Notes: generated by a model not told the origin, from the letters alone. A stretch of DNA of 64,000 bases from Niastella soli (GCF_017742245.1 NZ_JAGHKO010000001.1:1765061-1829060), one strand, 5' to 3'; positions 1-8,722 are shown, numbered from the stretch's first letter. Numbers and translations: made by a program.

Positions 1-834
1 GAGCAGGATGCTATTATTTCCGATGAGTTAAACCATGCCTCTATCATCGATGGGGTGCGTTTGTGTAAAGCCCAACGGTTCCGTTATAAACACAATAACA
101 TGGCCGATCTGGAGGAGAAACTAAAAGAATCGCAAGGTTGCCGTAATCGGGTTATTGTTACCGATGGCTCTTTTAGCATGGATGGAACTATTGCTCAACT
201 GGATGCTATTGTAGCACTGGCTGAAAAATATGATGCGGCCGTTATGATCGATGAAAGCCACTCAAGCGGCTTTTTGGGAAAAACAGGCCGCGGTACACAC
301 GAATATCGGGGCGTAATGGGAAAAATTGATATCATCACCGGTACCCTGGGTAAAGCTCTTGGCGGTGCATCGGGTGGTTTTACCAGTGGGCGTAAAGAGG
401 TGATCGAGATGCTGCGTCAGCGCTCACGGCCTTATTTGTTCTCCAATACGCTGGCGCCGGGTATTGTAGGCGCTTCCATTGCCGTACTGGACCTGTTGAG
501 CGAAACCACCGAATTGCGTGATAAGCTTGAATACAATACCAAATACTTCCGCAGCAAAATGACCGAAGCCGGTTTCGATATTAGACCGGGCGACCATCCA
601 ATAGTGCCTATTATGTTATATGATGCCGTTATTGCCCAGAATTTTGCAGCCCGCCTGCTCGATGAGGGGATCTATGTTATTGGCTTCTTTTATCCTGTGG
701 TGGCCAAAGGACAGGCACGTATTCGGGTGCAATTGAGTGCAGCGCATGAACAACAACACCTGGATAAAGCGATCGCAGCCTTTGCCAAAATTGGAAAAGA
801 ACTGGGCGTGTTGAAAACAGCTACCGCCAATTAA
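1..834 (+). CDS. kbl: Glycine C-acetyltransferase (2-amino-3-ketobutyrate CoA ligase), 5' end cut by the window
   Basis: The reading frame is open from base 1, so the gene starts outside the window and about 277 C-terminal residues are visible. It is a PLP-dependent alpha-oxoamine synthase. The segment [11 protein letters not shown], the aspartate-containing [13 protein letters not shown] and the PLP-lysine motif [14 protein letters not shown] are typical of Kbl, which makes glycine and acetyl-CoA from 2-amino-3-oxobutyrate in threonine breakdown. The close relative BioF (8-amino-7-oxononanoate synthase) shares the fold, but the [11 protein letters not shown] and [12 protein letters not shown] segments fit Kbl better. 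A strong hairpin terminator follows the stop codon. Confidence 0.9.
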   Translation, partial: EQDAIISDELNHASIIDGVRLCKAQRFRYKHNNMADLEEKLKESQGCRNRVIVTDGSFSMDGTIAQLDAIVALAEKYDAAVMIDESHSSGFLGKTGRGTHEYRGVMGKIDIITGTLGKALGGASGGFTSGRKEVIEMLRQRSRPYLFSNTLAPGIVGASIAVLDLLSETTELRDKLEYNTKYFRSKMTEAGFDIRPGDHPIVPIMLYDAVIAQNFAARLLDEGIYVIGFFYPVVAKGQARIRVQLSAAHEQQHLDKAIAAFAKIGKELGVLKTATAN

Positions 835-877
835 TAAGTAAGAACGTTAACAGGGTAATACCTGTCAATATTATACA

Positions 878-920
878 AGTCCGGAAGATGCACCAGGAAA
901 TGCATCTTCCGGACTTTTTA
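878..920 (+). terminator. Intrinsic terminator after kbl
   Basis: A perfect 15-bp inverted repeat, AGTCCGGAAGATGCA (878-892) and its complement (901-915), encloses an 8-nt loop and is followed by a T-rich run. It ends the kbl transcript. Confidence 0.85.
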
Positions 921-925
921 TTACA

Positions 926-988
926 AGCCCTGAGCGCGTGTCCGCCTTTGGCGGATCGGGATGCCATCGAGCGTAGTCGAGATGGCGT
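926..988. repeat. Dispersed palindromic repeat, copy 1
   Basis: This intergenic stretch between kbl and ridA contains the hairpin CCGCCTTTGGCGG followed by a second one built on GCCATC...GATGGC. Its first half, read on the minus strand, matches the element at 11296-11323 and, less well, 18041-18081. It is probably a REP-like element. Confidence 0.55.
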
Positions 989-997
989 GTTGCTTCC

Positions 998-1378
998 TTA
1001 TTTAGCTGCGATCATGCTTATTTCCACGTTCACGTTACGGGGCAAACCTTTAACAGCAACAGTTTCCCGGGCCGGGTAATTGCCGGTAAAATACTTTCCA
1101 TATACTTCATTCACCGTAGTGAAATGTGCCATATCGCTCAGGAAAATGGTAGTTTTTACAATATGGCTGAAGTCGTAGCCTGCTTCGGTCAAGACCGCCT
1201 GCAGGTTCTTCATGACCTGGTCGGTTTCACCGGCCACATCAGTTGCTTCAATGGTGCCGGTAGCAGGGTTAAGGGCTACCTGGCCAGAAATAAATAGCAA
1301 ATTACCGGCCTGTACAGCCTGGCTATAGGGGCCGATGGGAGCTGGCGCCTGGGTGGTATTGATGATGTTTTTTTGCAT
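998..1378 (-). CDS. ridA: RidA/YjgF family enamine/imine deaminase
   Basis: The 126-residue product matches the Rid family in length and in the motifs APAPIGPYSQAVQAGNLLFISGQ near the N-terminus and VNVEISMIAAK at the C-terminus. A family arginine is expected near residue 105, and the ARETVAVKGLPRNVNVEI segment is consistent with that. These cytosolic trimers hydrolyse reactive 2-aminoacrylate-type enamines formed by PLP enzymes. The ATG at 1378 was chosen because it opens directly on the conserved N-terminus; an upstream ATG at 1408 adds an unlikely extension. It is convergent with kbl. Confidence 0.9.
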   Translation of the reverse strand: MQKNIINTTQAPAPIGPYSQAVQAGNLLFISGQVALNPATGTIEATDVAGETDQVMKNLQAVLTEAGYDFSHIVKTTIFLSDMAHFTTVNEVYGKYFTGNYPARETVAVKGLPRNVNVEISMIAAK

Positions 1379-1398
1379 AAGCAAATTTAATGGGCAAT

Positions 1399-1427
1399 CG
1401 TGAAACATGAAACCTGAAACGTTAAAG
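1399..1427. repeat. Heptamer array, GTGAAAC type (4 units)
   Basis: Four degenerate 7-bp units (CGTGAAA, CATGAAA, CCTGAAA, CGTTAAA) lie just upstream of ridA. The same unit recurs at 19295-19322, 21381-21408 and near 52680. Confidence 0.6.
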
Positions 1428-1523
1428 GGTTTTCGGAGGGCAAAGCATGGCTTGCGCCTCCGTTAAAGCTTTGGCGGCACGTTGTCGACGGGCATAATAG
1501 ACGGTGCTCGCCGTATTTCTTTT

Positions 1524-1551
1524 TGCCGTCTGCCTTCTGCCGTCTGCCTTT
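1524..1551. repeat. Heptamer array, TGCCGTC type (4 units)
   Basis: Units TGCCGTC, TGCCTTC, TGCCGTC and TGCCTTT are in tandem. This is the reverse complement of the CGGCAGA family found at 19153-19243 and 21466-21591. It sits in the leader of the next gene, so an upstream in-frame ATG at 1523 would merely translate repeat. Confidence 0.7.
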
Positions 1552-1585
1552 TCTTCCTTTCTTTGCGGGTAAATTCAGAAAGCCC

Positions 1586-2260
1586 ATGACAGTGGCCATT
1601 TTAGCCGATGAGGTATTAAAAAAGGAATTATTGACAAAAAAGCTTCCGGAAGCCATCACCGTAGTTTGGGTCGATTCCATCCGTTCATTAGCCATTGCAG
1701 ATGCTGATGTGTATATGGACCTGCTGTTTGAACAGAATACGGAAAGAACACAGCACCTGAAAAAATTGTTGCCCAAACCAGTGATCGTACATGCAGTGCC
1801 CTGGTCGACAAAAAAGATTGGCGCCGATTTTATTCGCATTAATGCCTGGCCGGGTTTGTTACAGCGGTCTATAACCGAAATAGCATTGCCTTCCGGTATG
1901 GATGAAACAATCATAAAAGAGATCTTTGAACAATGGCAATGGCAATATGTGGTGGCGCCAGATATTCCCGGGCTGATCACCGCAAGGGTATTGGCGGCCA
2001 TTATCAATGAGGCGTATTATACGTTGGGTGCAGCGGTAAGCAGCCGGGAGGAAATTGATATTGCCATGAAACTGGGCACCAGTTACCCATATGGTCCTTT
2101 TGAATGGAGTGATAAAATAGGATTGTTGCGGGTGTATGAATTATTAACTGAATTAAGCCATGTTGATAATCGTTATATACCAGCACCTTTGCTTATTGAA
2201 GTAGTAACAAAGCAAAAGGCAATGGGCAATGGGCAATGGGCAATAGGCAATGGGCAATAG
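1586..2260 (+). CDS. 3-hydroxyacyl-CoA dehydrogenase-like protein with eroded NAD-binding half
   Basis: About 224 residues. Residues ~115-205 resemble the C-terminal helical domain of 3-hydroxyacyl-CoA dehydrogenases (ARVLAAIINEAYYTLGAAV, EEIDIAMKLGTSYPYGPFEW). The N-terminal part has a Rossmann-like strand pattern but no GxGxxG nucleotide loop, and the protein is much shorter than the usual ~285 residues. Catalysis with NAD is therefore doubtful. The start was set at ATG 1586 because the longer frame begins inside a heptamer repeat. The last ~14 residues and the TAG stop are encoded by a GGCAATG heptamer array. tsaB follows 64 bp later. Confidence 0.7.
   Translation: MTVAILADEVLKKELLTKKLPEAITVVWVDSIRSLAIADADVYMDLLFEQNTERTQHLKKLLPKPVIVHAVPWSTKKIGADFIRINAWPGLLQRSITEIALPSGMDETIIKEIFEQWQWQYVVAPDIPGLITARVLAAIINEAYYTLGAAVSSREEIDIAMKLGTSYPYGPFEWSDKIGLLRVYELLTELSHVDNRYIPAPLLIEVVTKQKAMGNGQWAIGNGQ
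2218..2259. repeat. Heptamer array, GGCAATG type (6 units)
   Basis: Six tandem 7-bp units, four GGCAATG and two GGCAATA. They overlap the 3' end of the dehydrogenase-like gene and provide most of its stop codon. Related units occur at 21426-21455. Confidence 0.85.
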
Positions 2261-2324
2261 GCATGGGGCGTGCAGTTTGCAGCCGATACTTTAAAACCAG
2301 GAAGTAATTTTTTATATAAGAAGA

Positions 2325-3014
2325 ATGATATTAAGCATAGATACTGCAACTGACCAGGCAAGTGTGACCCTTTCTCAAAATGGAGAAGTAATAGGTACGC
2401 TCACTAACGATAACCAAAAGGATCATGCCGCCTGGATACAACCGGCCATACATACTTTGTTACAGCAAAAAGGGATTACCATGCAGCAGTTACAGGCCAT
2501 AGGTATAACCGCTGGACCTGGCTCCTATACTGGCTTACGGGTTGGTATGGCTACTGCAAAAGGATTGTGTTTTGCACTACAAATACCGCTCATAACAATT
2601 AATACGCTGCAGGCAATGGCGCAGGCGGCCATCGATCAAGTGGGTAGCGCAACTGCGCATATGGCGCAACCGCTGTGTTATTGCCCAATGATAGATGCCC
2701 GTAGAATGGAAGTGTTTACTGCGGTGTATGATGAGAAGCTGAATGAGATCATAACCCCTAAAGCAATGATCCTTGATGAATTATCTTTTAAAGAAGAGTT
2801 AAATAATTTATCACTGATATGCTTTGGAAATGGCAGTCTTAAGTGGAAAAATGTGAGCAGGTATCCTAACATTCTATTCATAGATGAAAAAATTGATATT
2901 GCTAAATCTTTGGCTAAAATCGCTTCCCACTTGCATTTCACGCAGAATTTTGCCAACTTGGCGTACACTGAACCCGTTTATCTAAAAGAATTTTACACTT
3001 ATATCAAAAAATGA
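2325..3014 (+). CDS. tsaB: tRNA N6-threonylcarbamoyladenosine biosynthesis protein TsaB
   Basis: This is a 229-residue ASKHA-fold protein. It begins MILSIDTATDQASVTL and contains the hallmark GITAGPGSYTGLRVGMATAKGL around residues 65-87. TsaB is the scaffold partner of TsaD and TsaE and is needed to load the threonylcarbamoyl group on A37 of ANN-decoding tRNAs. The variable C-terminal half (residues ~120-229) is normal for Bacteroidota TsaB. The neighbours do not include tsaD or tsaE. Confidence 0.92.
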   Translation: MILSIDTATDQASVTLSQNGEVIGTLTNDNQKDHAAWIQPAIHTLLQQKGITMQQLQAIGITAGPGSYTGLRVGMATAKGLCFALQIPLITINTLQAMAQAAIDQVGSATAHMAQPLCYCPMIDARRMEVFTAVYDEKLNEIITPKAMILDELSFKEELNNLSLICFGNGSLKWKNVSRYPNILFIDEKIDIAKSLAKIASHLHFTQNFANLAYTEPVYLKEFYTYIKK

Positions 3015-3119
3015 CCAAATGAAACTTTTATCCTCCTTTCATCCCTAGCATATCAATTTTCTTGTAAATTTGATCTTTAGCGTTATCCTATTAAATATCT
3101 TAAAAGCTCTGATGTGCAC

Positions 3120-3467
3120 ATGAACGTAACAACCAATTACTCCATGGTCTTAAATGCAGATGGTGGGGATGGTGAATCGGTAAAAGTTGACTTCCTGAAC
3201 CTGAAAAAGGCTGCGATGATACTTCGTGCCTTGAACCACAAGCTGCGTCAACAGATCGTCAAACTGATCGATGAGAACAAGCGTCTTACCGTGACGGAGA
3301 TCTATGTACGTCTGCGGTTGGAACAGTCCGTTGCTTCCCAGCACCTCGCCATTTTACGTAGAGCAGGCATCGTGAAAACTGACCGGGATGGTAAATTCAT
3401 TTACTATTCTGTAAACAGTTCACGGGTGGCTCATATCATGAAATGCGTGGACGACCTCAACATCTGA
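3120..3467 (+). CDS. ArsR/SmtB-family winged-helix transcriptional regulator
   Basis: A 115-residue protein with a winged helix at residues ~35-100. The recognition helix region reads EQSVASQHLAILRRAGIV and the wing DGKFIYYSV. It has a single cysteine, Cys109 in the last helix, so neither a typical metal site nor the two-cysteine persulfide switch of BigR/SqrR is complete. The gene lies just upstream of an MBL-rhodanese gene of the persulfide dioxygenase type, the usual partner of BigR/SqrR regulators. A GTG at 3114 is an alternative start. A TAAATTTG motif at 3065-3072 fits a Bacteroidota -7 element. Confidence 0.85.
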   Translation: MNVTTNYSMVLNADGGDGESVKVDFLNLKKAAMILRALNHKLRQQIVKLIDENKRLTVTEIYVRLRLEQSVASQHLAILRRAGIVKTDRDGKFIYYSVNSSRVAHIMKCVDDLNI

Positions 3468-3493
3468 TAAGACGGAGACATCAAATTTGTAAA

Positions 3494-3506
3494 ACAGGTA
3501 ACCTGT
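3494..3506. promoter_or_regulatory. Palindromic operator candidate ACAGGT-A-ACCTGT
   Basis: A perfect 6+1+6 inverted repeat lies between the ArsR gene and the MBL-rhodanese gene, upstream of a TACTTTTG -7-like element at 3541-3548. It is a natural candidate binding site for the adjacent ArsR dimer; this is inferred from position only. Confidence 0.45.
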
Positions 3507-3565
3507 AGCTCAAAAGGCTACGGGTTAACTTGTTATGGTGTACTTTTGCTTCAAAATAAGACTAC

Positions 3566-4972
3566 ATGTTTATAAAGCAATTGTATACCGGCTGTTTGAG
3601 TGAAGCAGCCTATTACATTGAAAGTGATGGAGTTGCAGCTATTGTGGACCCCCTCAGGGACATTGACGGTTACCTTCAGCTTGCCCGGGAACGGAATGCT
3701 GAGATCAAATACATCTTCGAAACTCATTTTCACGCCGATTTTGTAAGTGGTCACCTCGATCTGCAAAAAGCTACCGGCGCTCCCATTGTTTACGGCCCAA
3801 AGACCGAAACAAGTTTCCCTATTCACCTGGCAACAGATGGTGAGACCTTTCCCTTAGGCAAGGCGGCTATAGAGGTATTGCATACGCCTGGCCATACGGT
3901 AGAAAGCACCTGTTACCTGCTGCGCGATGAAAACGGTAAAGCCCATGCGGTATTTACCGGCGACACCCTGTTTGTTGGGGAAGTTGGCCGACCTGACCTG
4001 AGCAGTGGCGAAATAGACAAGGAAGAACTGGCTTCCATGCTGTTCGATTCCCTGAACCAAAAGATTGCCACTTTACCCGATGATGTAATTGTTTATCCCG
4101 CCCATGGCCCTGGCAGCAATTGTGGTAAGAATCTGGGACCCGCCACCTCAAGCACTATTGGTGAGGAAAAACAAAACAATTATGCCCTGCAACCCCAAAA
4201 GCGGGAAGAGTTTGTAAAGGCCGTATTAGCCGATTTACCGGCTGCTCCATTGTACTTTCCCATCAATGCAAAGATCAATAAAGAGGGCTATGACAGCCTC
4301 GAGAAGATCTTAGAAACGGCGCTAACTCCTTTGAGCGTGGCCGAACTCAAAACATGGACCCAGGATGAAGACACCATCCTGCTTGATACCCGCAGCGCCG
4401 GTGAATTCACCAAAGGCTTTGTGCCCGGTTCAATAAGCATTGGCCTTGAAGGCCGTTTTGCAGAATGGGCTGGTAGCTTGTTGCCATTTAATAAACCGAT
4501 CGTGCTGGTCACCGACGAAGGACAGGAAAAGGAAAGCGTGGTACGGTTAGCCCGGGTTGGTTTTTCGCAAATACATGGTTATCTGGCTGGTGGGTTAGAA
4601 GCCTGGCGCCGGGCCGGTGAAGAGGTTGACCTTATCATAGATGTAGAAGTAGATGAGTTGGCGATGGACCTGCCTTACGACGATCACCTGGTAGCGATAG
4701 ATGTACGGCGTGAAACCGAATTTGCCGATGGTCACGTACGCGGTTCTGTGAACATTCCTTTAAATGAACTCACCGATCCTGGTTCTATGGCCAATATTGA
4801 AGAGAACCAGAATTTATATCTCTACTGCGGCAGCGGTTACCGTAGTGTAATTGCAGCTTCGCTGATGAAGCGCCAGGGAATACATAACCTGCGGAATGTA
4901 TTGGGTGGTTTTAATGCCATTCGTTTACAGCAAGGCATTGAGATCGTGAAAGATAGCAGTGTATTGAATTAG
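3566..4972 (+). CDS. MBL-fold hydrolase with tandem rhodanese domains (persulfide dioxygenase-like)
   Basis: 468 residues. The N-terminal metallo-beta-lactamase domain (1-~240) carries ETHFHADFVSGH (His54, His56, Asp58, His63), the HTPGHT segment and FTGDTLFVGEVGRPDL, the pattern of ETHE1-like persulfide dioxygenases. Two rhodanese domains follow (~260-355 and ~365-465). The first lacks the active cysteine; the second has it in CGSGYRS (Cys421). The inferred role is sulfane-sulfur or sulfide detoxification in the cytosol. It is probably controlled by the adjacent ArsR regulator. Full-length, ending at a clear terminator. Confidence 0.88.
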   Translation: MFIKQLYTGCLSEAAYYIESDGVAAIVDPLRDIDGYLQLARERNAEIKYIFETHFHADFVSGHLDLQKATGAPIVYGPKTETSFPIHLATDGETFPLGKAAIEVLHTPGHTVESTCYLLRDENGKAHAVFTGDTLFVGEVGRPDLSSGEIDKEELASMLFDSLNQKIATLPDDVIVYPAHGPGSNCGKNLGPATSSTIGEEKQNNYALQPQKREEFVKAVLADLPAAPLYFPINAKINKEGYDSLEKILETALTPLSVAELKTWTQDEDTILLDTRSAGEFTKGFVPGSISIGLEGRFAEWAGSLLPFNKPIVLVTDEGQEKESVVRLARVGFSQIHGYLAGGLEAWRRAGEEVDLIIDVEVDELAMDLPYDDHLVAIDVRRETEFADGHVRGSVNIPLNELTDPGSMANIEENQNLYLYCGSGYRSVIAASLMKRQGIHNLRNVLGGFNAIRLQQGIEIVKDSSVLN

Positions 4973-4988
4973 GGTTGTAAATCATCGT

Positions 4989-5037
4989 AAAAACCTATAA
5001 GGTATTTTAGCATAGCTAAACCCTTATAGGTTTTTTG
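4989..5037 (+). terminator. Intrinsic terminator after the MBL-rhodanese gene
   Basis: AAACCTATAAGG pairs with CCTTATAGGTTT across an 18-20-nt loop and is followed by TTTTTGTTT. Confidence 0.8.
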
Positions 5038-5086
5038 TTTACATAAACTCACACCACAGTCTGAATACCTTTTCCGCCTATGAACG

Positions 5087-5749
5087 TTACACGTTCACAA
5101 TATTGTTCTTGATTGCAAACAACACAAGACCAACCCTGCTTTTTACATTCAATTTTTCAAATAAAGCATCGCGATAACCATCGATAGTGCGGGCACTCAG
5201 AAACATTTTTTCAGCTATTTCCTTATAGGTCATTTCCGAACAAACCAGTTTCAGGAAATCAATTTCACGCGCATTCAGTGAAACAATGTTTTTTATAGGT
5301 TCATCCGGTTCATCTAATTGACTAACAGCATGTATTAATTTACCTGTGATCAGTTCTGAGTAGTAAAAACCTTTTCGTACAAGCGAATCAAGCGCGCGGC
5401 GGAACTGCATGGGATCTATATCTTTCAGAATATAACCTTTTGCGCAGTTTTTCATCATGCGCATAATTGAATGCTCATTATCGTACATGGAAAGGACAAG
5501 GATCTTGATACCAGGGTAAGACCGTTTAAGCCACAGGGCTGTTTCATAACCATCTCTTTCCGGCATATTGATGTCCTGTAATGCGATGTCCGGTAAGTAC
5601 CTGGGTTGTAACTGTTTGATAAAATCTTTTCCATTGTTCGCCTCAAAAAGGATCGCGTAAGTTTCAAGGCCTCTGAAAAGATTTGCAAGTCCATTGCGTA
5701 GCAGAATGTGGTCATCTACATAAGCCACGCCGGCATTAGTCTTTAGCAT
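5087..5749 (-). CDS. NarL/LuxR-type response regulator, orphan
   Basis: 220 residues. The receiver domain spans ~1-125 with Asp12/Asp13, phosphoacceptor Asp59 (LQDINMP), the Ser in VLSMYD and the Lys in GYILKD. A LuxR/GerE helix-turn-helix occupies ~150-215 (LNAREIDFLKLVCSEMTYKEIAEKMFLSARTIDGYRDALFEKL). It binds DNA as a dimer after phosphorylation. No histidine kinase gene is adjacent, so the signal is unknown. Confidence 0.9.
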   Translation of the reverse strand: MLKTNAGVAYVDDHILLRNGLANLFRGLETYAILFEANNGKDFIKQLQPRYLPDIALQDINMPERDGYETALWLKRSYPGIKILVLSMYDNEHSIMRMMKNCAKGYILKDIDPMQFRRALDSLVRKGFYYSELITGKLIHAVSQLDEPDEPIKNIVSLNAREIDFLKLVCSEMTYKEIAEKMFLSARTIDGYRDALFEKLNVKSRVGLVLFAIKNNIVNV

Positions 5750-6198
5750 AATGGTTAAGGGTTTATGGTGACAAAAAGGACAAAAAGGGTAGGGAAAGAA
5801 TTACTGTAGGTACTATTGATGGGATACTGGCAAGTGTGATTTGTGCACCGACTAATTAGGCTCGCTCTGCTTTGGCGATACCCTATTCAAAATTAATATA
5901 TTCATTCATATCCTGCAATGTTAAATCTGCCCATTTCCCTTATCCGTTACGGTTATTGTTATAAGCCTAGAGAGAAATTGATCTGGATTAAGAGTTCTGT
6001 TGTTGTGACGCTAAAAAGAAGGGAACTGTTTTTTACTGAGCAAGATCATGTTTTATTCACTAATCAAATGGTTAAGTGTAAGTTGTTGAAAGGAAAGTGA
6101 TTTTTTTCAATGATGACAAAGATCAGTTTTTAAGAACGGCATAATAAATCCTGTTGCCGTTAGAAAAGGCAACAGGTAAATTCAATGTTAAGTGGTGA
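5750..6198. other. Intergenic region between response regulator and acyltransferase
   Basis: No convincing gene. It contains the upstream region of the response regulator and, at 6150-6176, the inverted repeat CCTGTTGCC/GGCAACAGG, which would fold at the end of the minus-strand acyltransferase transcript but has only a weak T-run. Confidence 0.5.
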
Positions 6199-7083
6199 TT
6201 AATTTCCAATCCACAATTTTCGGTACTCTTCTTTCCAGGCATGTTTCCAGCGGCGATGGCTCCACAACCACATATCGGGTTGTTCTTTGATGGCTTTTTC
6301 GAGATAGTGTACGTAACGTAGGGTGAGTTCTCCTCTTTTTAATTTTTCAGGTTGGTCTTCTGCCAATGTCAATACTACTTTATAGCGACCACGGCTTGGC
6401 TTTTCAATATTGGCAAAAACTACGGGAATGTTTCCGCCATGTGCTCCGGTTTCAGGACCGGTTACAAATGCAGTGGGGGTTCCAAAAAAGCTCAGCCAGA
6501 AACATCTTTCGGGGTTGGCTGGTGCCTGATCGGCTACCAGTCCAATACAATATTGTCTGTGACGCCAGGGCATCATGGCATGACGCATATCAGTGGCAGG
6601 TATTAAAACGGTGCCCGATTTGGCTCGGATCTTTCTGAACAACCGGTCAAATGCCTGGTTCTTTATAGGCATATATACACCCAGAAAAGTGTATTGTACT
6701 TCTTTGGCGCAGGCAAGGTTGGCCCATTCCCAGTTAAAAGTATGGCCCAGGTGCACCTGGCAACTGCGTCCGGTCTTGTACAGATCATTCAAAACTTCCC
6801 AGTTCCCAGTTACTCTTTTCTGGATATACTTATCGCTTGCTGAAACCATTTTGATGGTCTCAAAAAGCGAATCAATAAAATTATGGTAGAATTTGCTGGC
6901 TATTTTCCTGCGTTCCGCCAGCGATTTTTCTGGAAATACCAATTGCAGGTTATCCAACACTACTTTGCGGCGATATCCTAAAAGGCGATATACCAGTAGA
7001 TAAAAACCATCTGACAGAATATATAATACACGCAGGGGTAACAACGACACCAGGTACAAAAGACCGTAAACTATGTAATACAT
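6199..7083 (-). CDS. LpxL/HtrB-family lipid A biosynthesis acyltransferase
   Basis: 294 residues. It has an N-terminal membrane anchor (MYYIVYGLLYLVSLLPLRVLY) and the HX4E acyltransferase motif HTFNWE, followed by the typical PEKSL, GVYMPIKNQAFDRLF and WLWSHRRWK segments. It transfers a secondary acyl chain to Kdo-lipid A at the inner membrane. The ATG at 7083 was chosen because the anchor begins there. A start at 7128 would overlap the upstream gene by 8 bp and add charged residues before the anchor. Confidence 0.88.
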   Translation of the reverse strand: MYYIVYGLLYLVSLLPLRVLYILSDGFYLLVYRLLGYRRKVVLDNLQLVFPEKSLAERRKIASKFYHNFIDSLFETIKMVSASDKYIQKRVTGNWEVLNDLYKTGRSCQVHLGHTFNWEWANLACAKEVQYTFLGVYMPIKNQAFDRLFRKIRAKSGTVLIPATDMRHAMMPWRHRQYCIGLVADQAPANPERCFWLSFFGTPTAFVTGPETGAHGGNIPVVFANIEKPSRGRYKVVLTLAEDQPEKLKRGELTLRYVHYLEKAIKEQPDMWLWSHRRWKHAWKEEYRKLWIGN

Positions 7084-7120
7084 GGATTGCAAAGATACAA
7101 AAACGACTGCATGCCTTCTT

Positions 7121-8572
7121 CTACCCATTCACCCAGTTCTTGGCATCCTGTTCCACATGCTTCAATTCAACTTTTACCTTGAATTTATTGCGGAGATGGC
7201 GGGCCAGGGCGTCGGCTGCATACACGCTGCGGTGCTGGCCGCCGGTACAACCAAAACTTACGCTTAGGCTTTCAAAACCACGCCGAATGTAATCTTCAAC
7301 CGAGATGTCAACAATATCGAATACGCTGTTCAGGAACTCCGTCATACGCGTTTGTTGTTCCAGGTAATCCTTAACTCCTTTATCGCGACCGGTTTGTGAT
7401 TTGAATTGATCTATCCGGCCCGGATTTAAAATGCCGCGGCAATCGAATACATACCCACCCCCATTTCCTGAAGCGTCCTGTGGAATGCCTTTTTTAAATG
7501 AAAAGCTATGCACTTTTACAACCAGTGGCGTTTCTTCATCTGCTATCAAAGGAGTGAAGCGATCGATGATCTCATCGCTTACGCAAACCTGCAACACTTT
7601 GCTGAATTCCGGTACGGCAATACCCAGGCTTTGGTCGTTGATGAAAGAACGAAGGTTCTTCAATGCCTGGGGTATACTGGTCAGGAACTGGGCTTTGCGT
7701 TCAAACAAACCCCGGAAACCATATGCACCCAGCACCTGTAACAACCTGATGAGCACGTATCCATTGTACTGGCTTTTGAAGAGATCACGATTTACGTGTT
7801 CATTTACTATATGTTCAAAAGAATCGATATAGTCGTTCAGCAGGCTATCCTTCCAATTATCGGGTAGGTTGGCACGTGCCTGCCAGATCATACTGGCCAC
7901 ATCGTATTGCGGAGCGCCCTGCATACCACCCTGGTAGTCGATAAAGTGTACTGAGTCATTGGACGACACCAGGATGTTACGGCTTTGAAAGTCGCGGAAC
8001 ATGAAATACTTATATTCTGTGTGCGTGAGGTAATTGCTCAACGCTTCAAAATCGTCAATCAGTTTTTGCTTGTCGTAGGGTTTACGCAACGCATCCAGGA
8101 AATAATATTTGAAGTACAACAGATCTGCCATAATGGCCTGTTTGCCAAATTCCTGGTTGGTCAGACAGCGGGTATAATCAAGCCCTTCGTGGCCCTTTAT
8201 CTGAAGGAGGGCCAGTTCGTGCAAACTCTTTTTAAAAAGATCATATATGTCGTCAGTAAAACCTTCTGCTTCGAGGCGGTTCAATAATGAAACATCGCCA
8301 AAGTCCTGCTGCAGGTAAATGGTTTTATCTTCCCCCAATGCAAAGATCTCGGGAACCGGAAGCTGCTGGTTATAAAAGTGTTGGGAGAAATACAGGAAGG
8401 TCTCATTTTCGGGAATGTTGTGGCCATGAGTGGCTATACAAGTTCCTTTATTTGAATGGATACGAAAATACCGCCTGTCAGAGCCGGATTGAGGCAGTAT
8501 TTCTATACGATCACAGGCTGTGCCGCTCCACTCACTGTAGAGCTTATTGATTCCGTCGATTATTGATTGCAT
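7121..8572 (-). CDS. Sugar-kinase (aminoglycoside phosphotransferase fold) fused to a RapZ C-terminal domain
   Basis: 483 residues in two parts. Residues ~1-320 form an APH/AmgK-like kinase: the catalytic loop FRDFQSRNIL (Asp194) and metal-binding IDYQGG (Asp212) are present. Residues ~350-483 match the C-terminal domain of RapZ, with VFDCRGILNPG, GRDKGVKDYL and GCTGGQHRS (441-449). AmgK phosphorylates MurNAc/GlcNAc at C1 in peptidoglycan recycling, and the RapZ C-domain is known to sense glucosamine-6-phosphate. A MurU-like nucleotidyltransferase lies two genes upstream. An anomeric amino-sugar kinase with a sensory domain is inferred; the substrate is not proven. Confidence 0.82.
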   Translation of the reverse strand: MQSIIDGINKLYSEWSGTACDRIEILPQSGSDRRYFRIHSNKGTCIATHGHNIPENETFLYFSQHFYNQQLPVPEIFALGEDKTIYLQQDFGDVSLLNRLEAEGFTDDIYDLFKKSLHELALLQIKGHEGLDYTRCLTNQEFGKQAIMADLLYFKYYFLDALRKPYDKQKLIDDFEALSNYLTHTEYKYFMFRDFQSRNILVSSNDSVHFIDYQGGMQGAPQYDVASMIWQARANLPDNWKDSLLNDYIDSFEHIVNEHVNRDLFKSQYNGYVLIRLLQVLGAYGFRGLFERKAQFLTSIPQALKNLRSFINDQSLGIAVPEFSKVLQVCVSDEIIDRFTPLIADEETPLVVKVHSFSFKKGIPQDASGNGGGYVFDCRGILNPGRIDQFKSQTGRDKGVKDYLEQQTRMTEFLNSVFDIVDISVEDYIRRGFESLSVSFGCTGGQHRSVYAADALARHLRNKFKVKVELKHVEQDAKNWVNG

Positions 8573-8660
8573 AGTTTATTAGGTCAGTAAAAATAACGCA
8601 ATAACTTCTGGTCGGGCGCATAAAAACGCAGTTAAATTTTCCCCAATTAAGCTATCTAAA

Positions 8661-8700
8661 TAAAAATCCCTATAACTCTGTTATTAGTTATAGGGATATA
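8661..8700 (-). terminator. Intrinsic terminator for the minus-strand phosphoesterase gene
   Basis: TCCCTATAACT (8667-8677) and AGTTATAGGGA (8686-8696) form an 11-bp stem. On the minus strand it is followed by a short T-run. Confidence 0.75.
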
Positions 8701-8722
8701 AAATAATTTATGTAGAACTTAA

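Noticed and set aside
888..1079. 63-residue open frame after kbl
   Set aside because: It runs through a terminator, a palindromic repeat and into ridA on the other strand.
1387..2007. 206-residue minus-strand open frame
   Set aside because: Antisense shadow of the dehydrogenase-like gene, with no domain.
5918..6100. 60-residue open frame in the response-regulator/acyltransferase gap
   Set aside because: Low-complexity composition, no promoter, no family resemblance.
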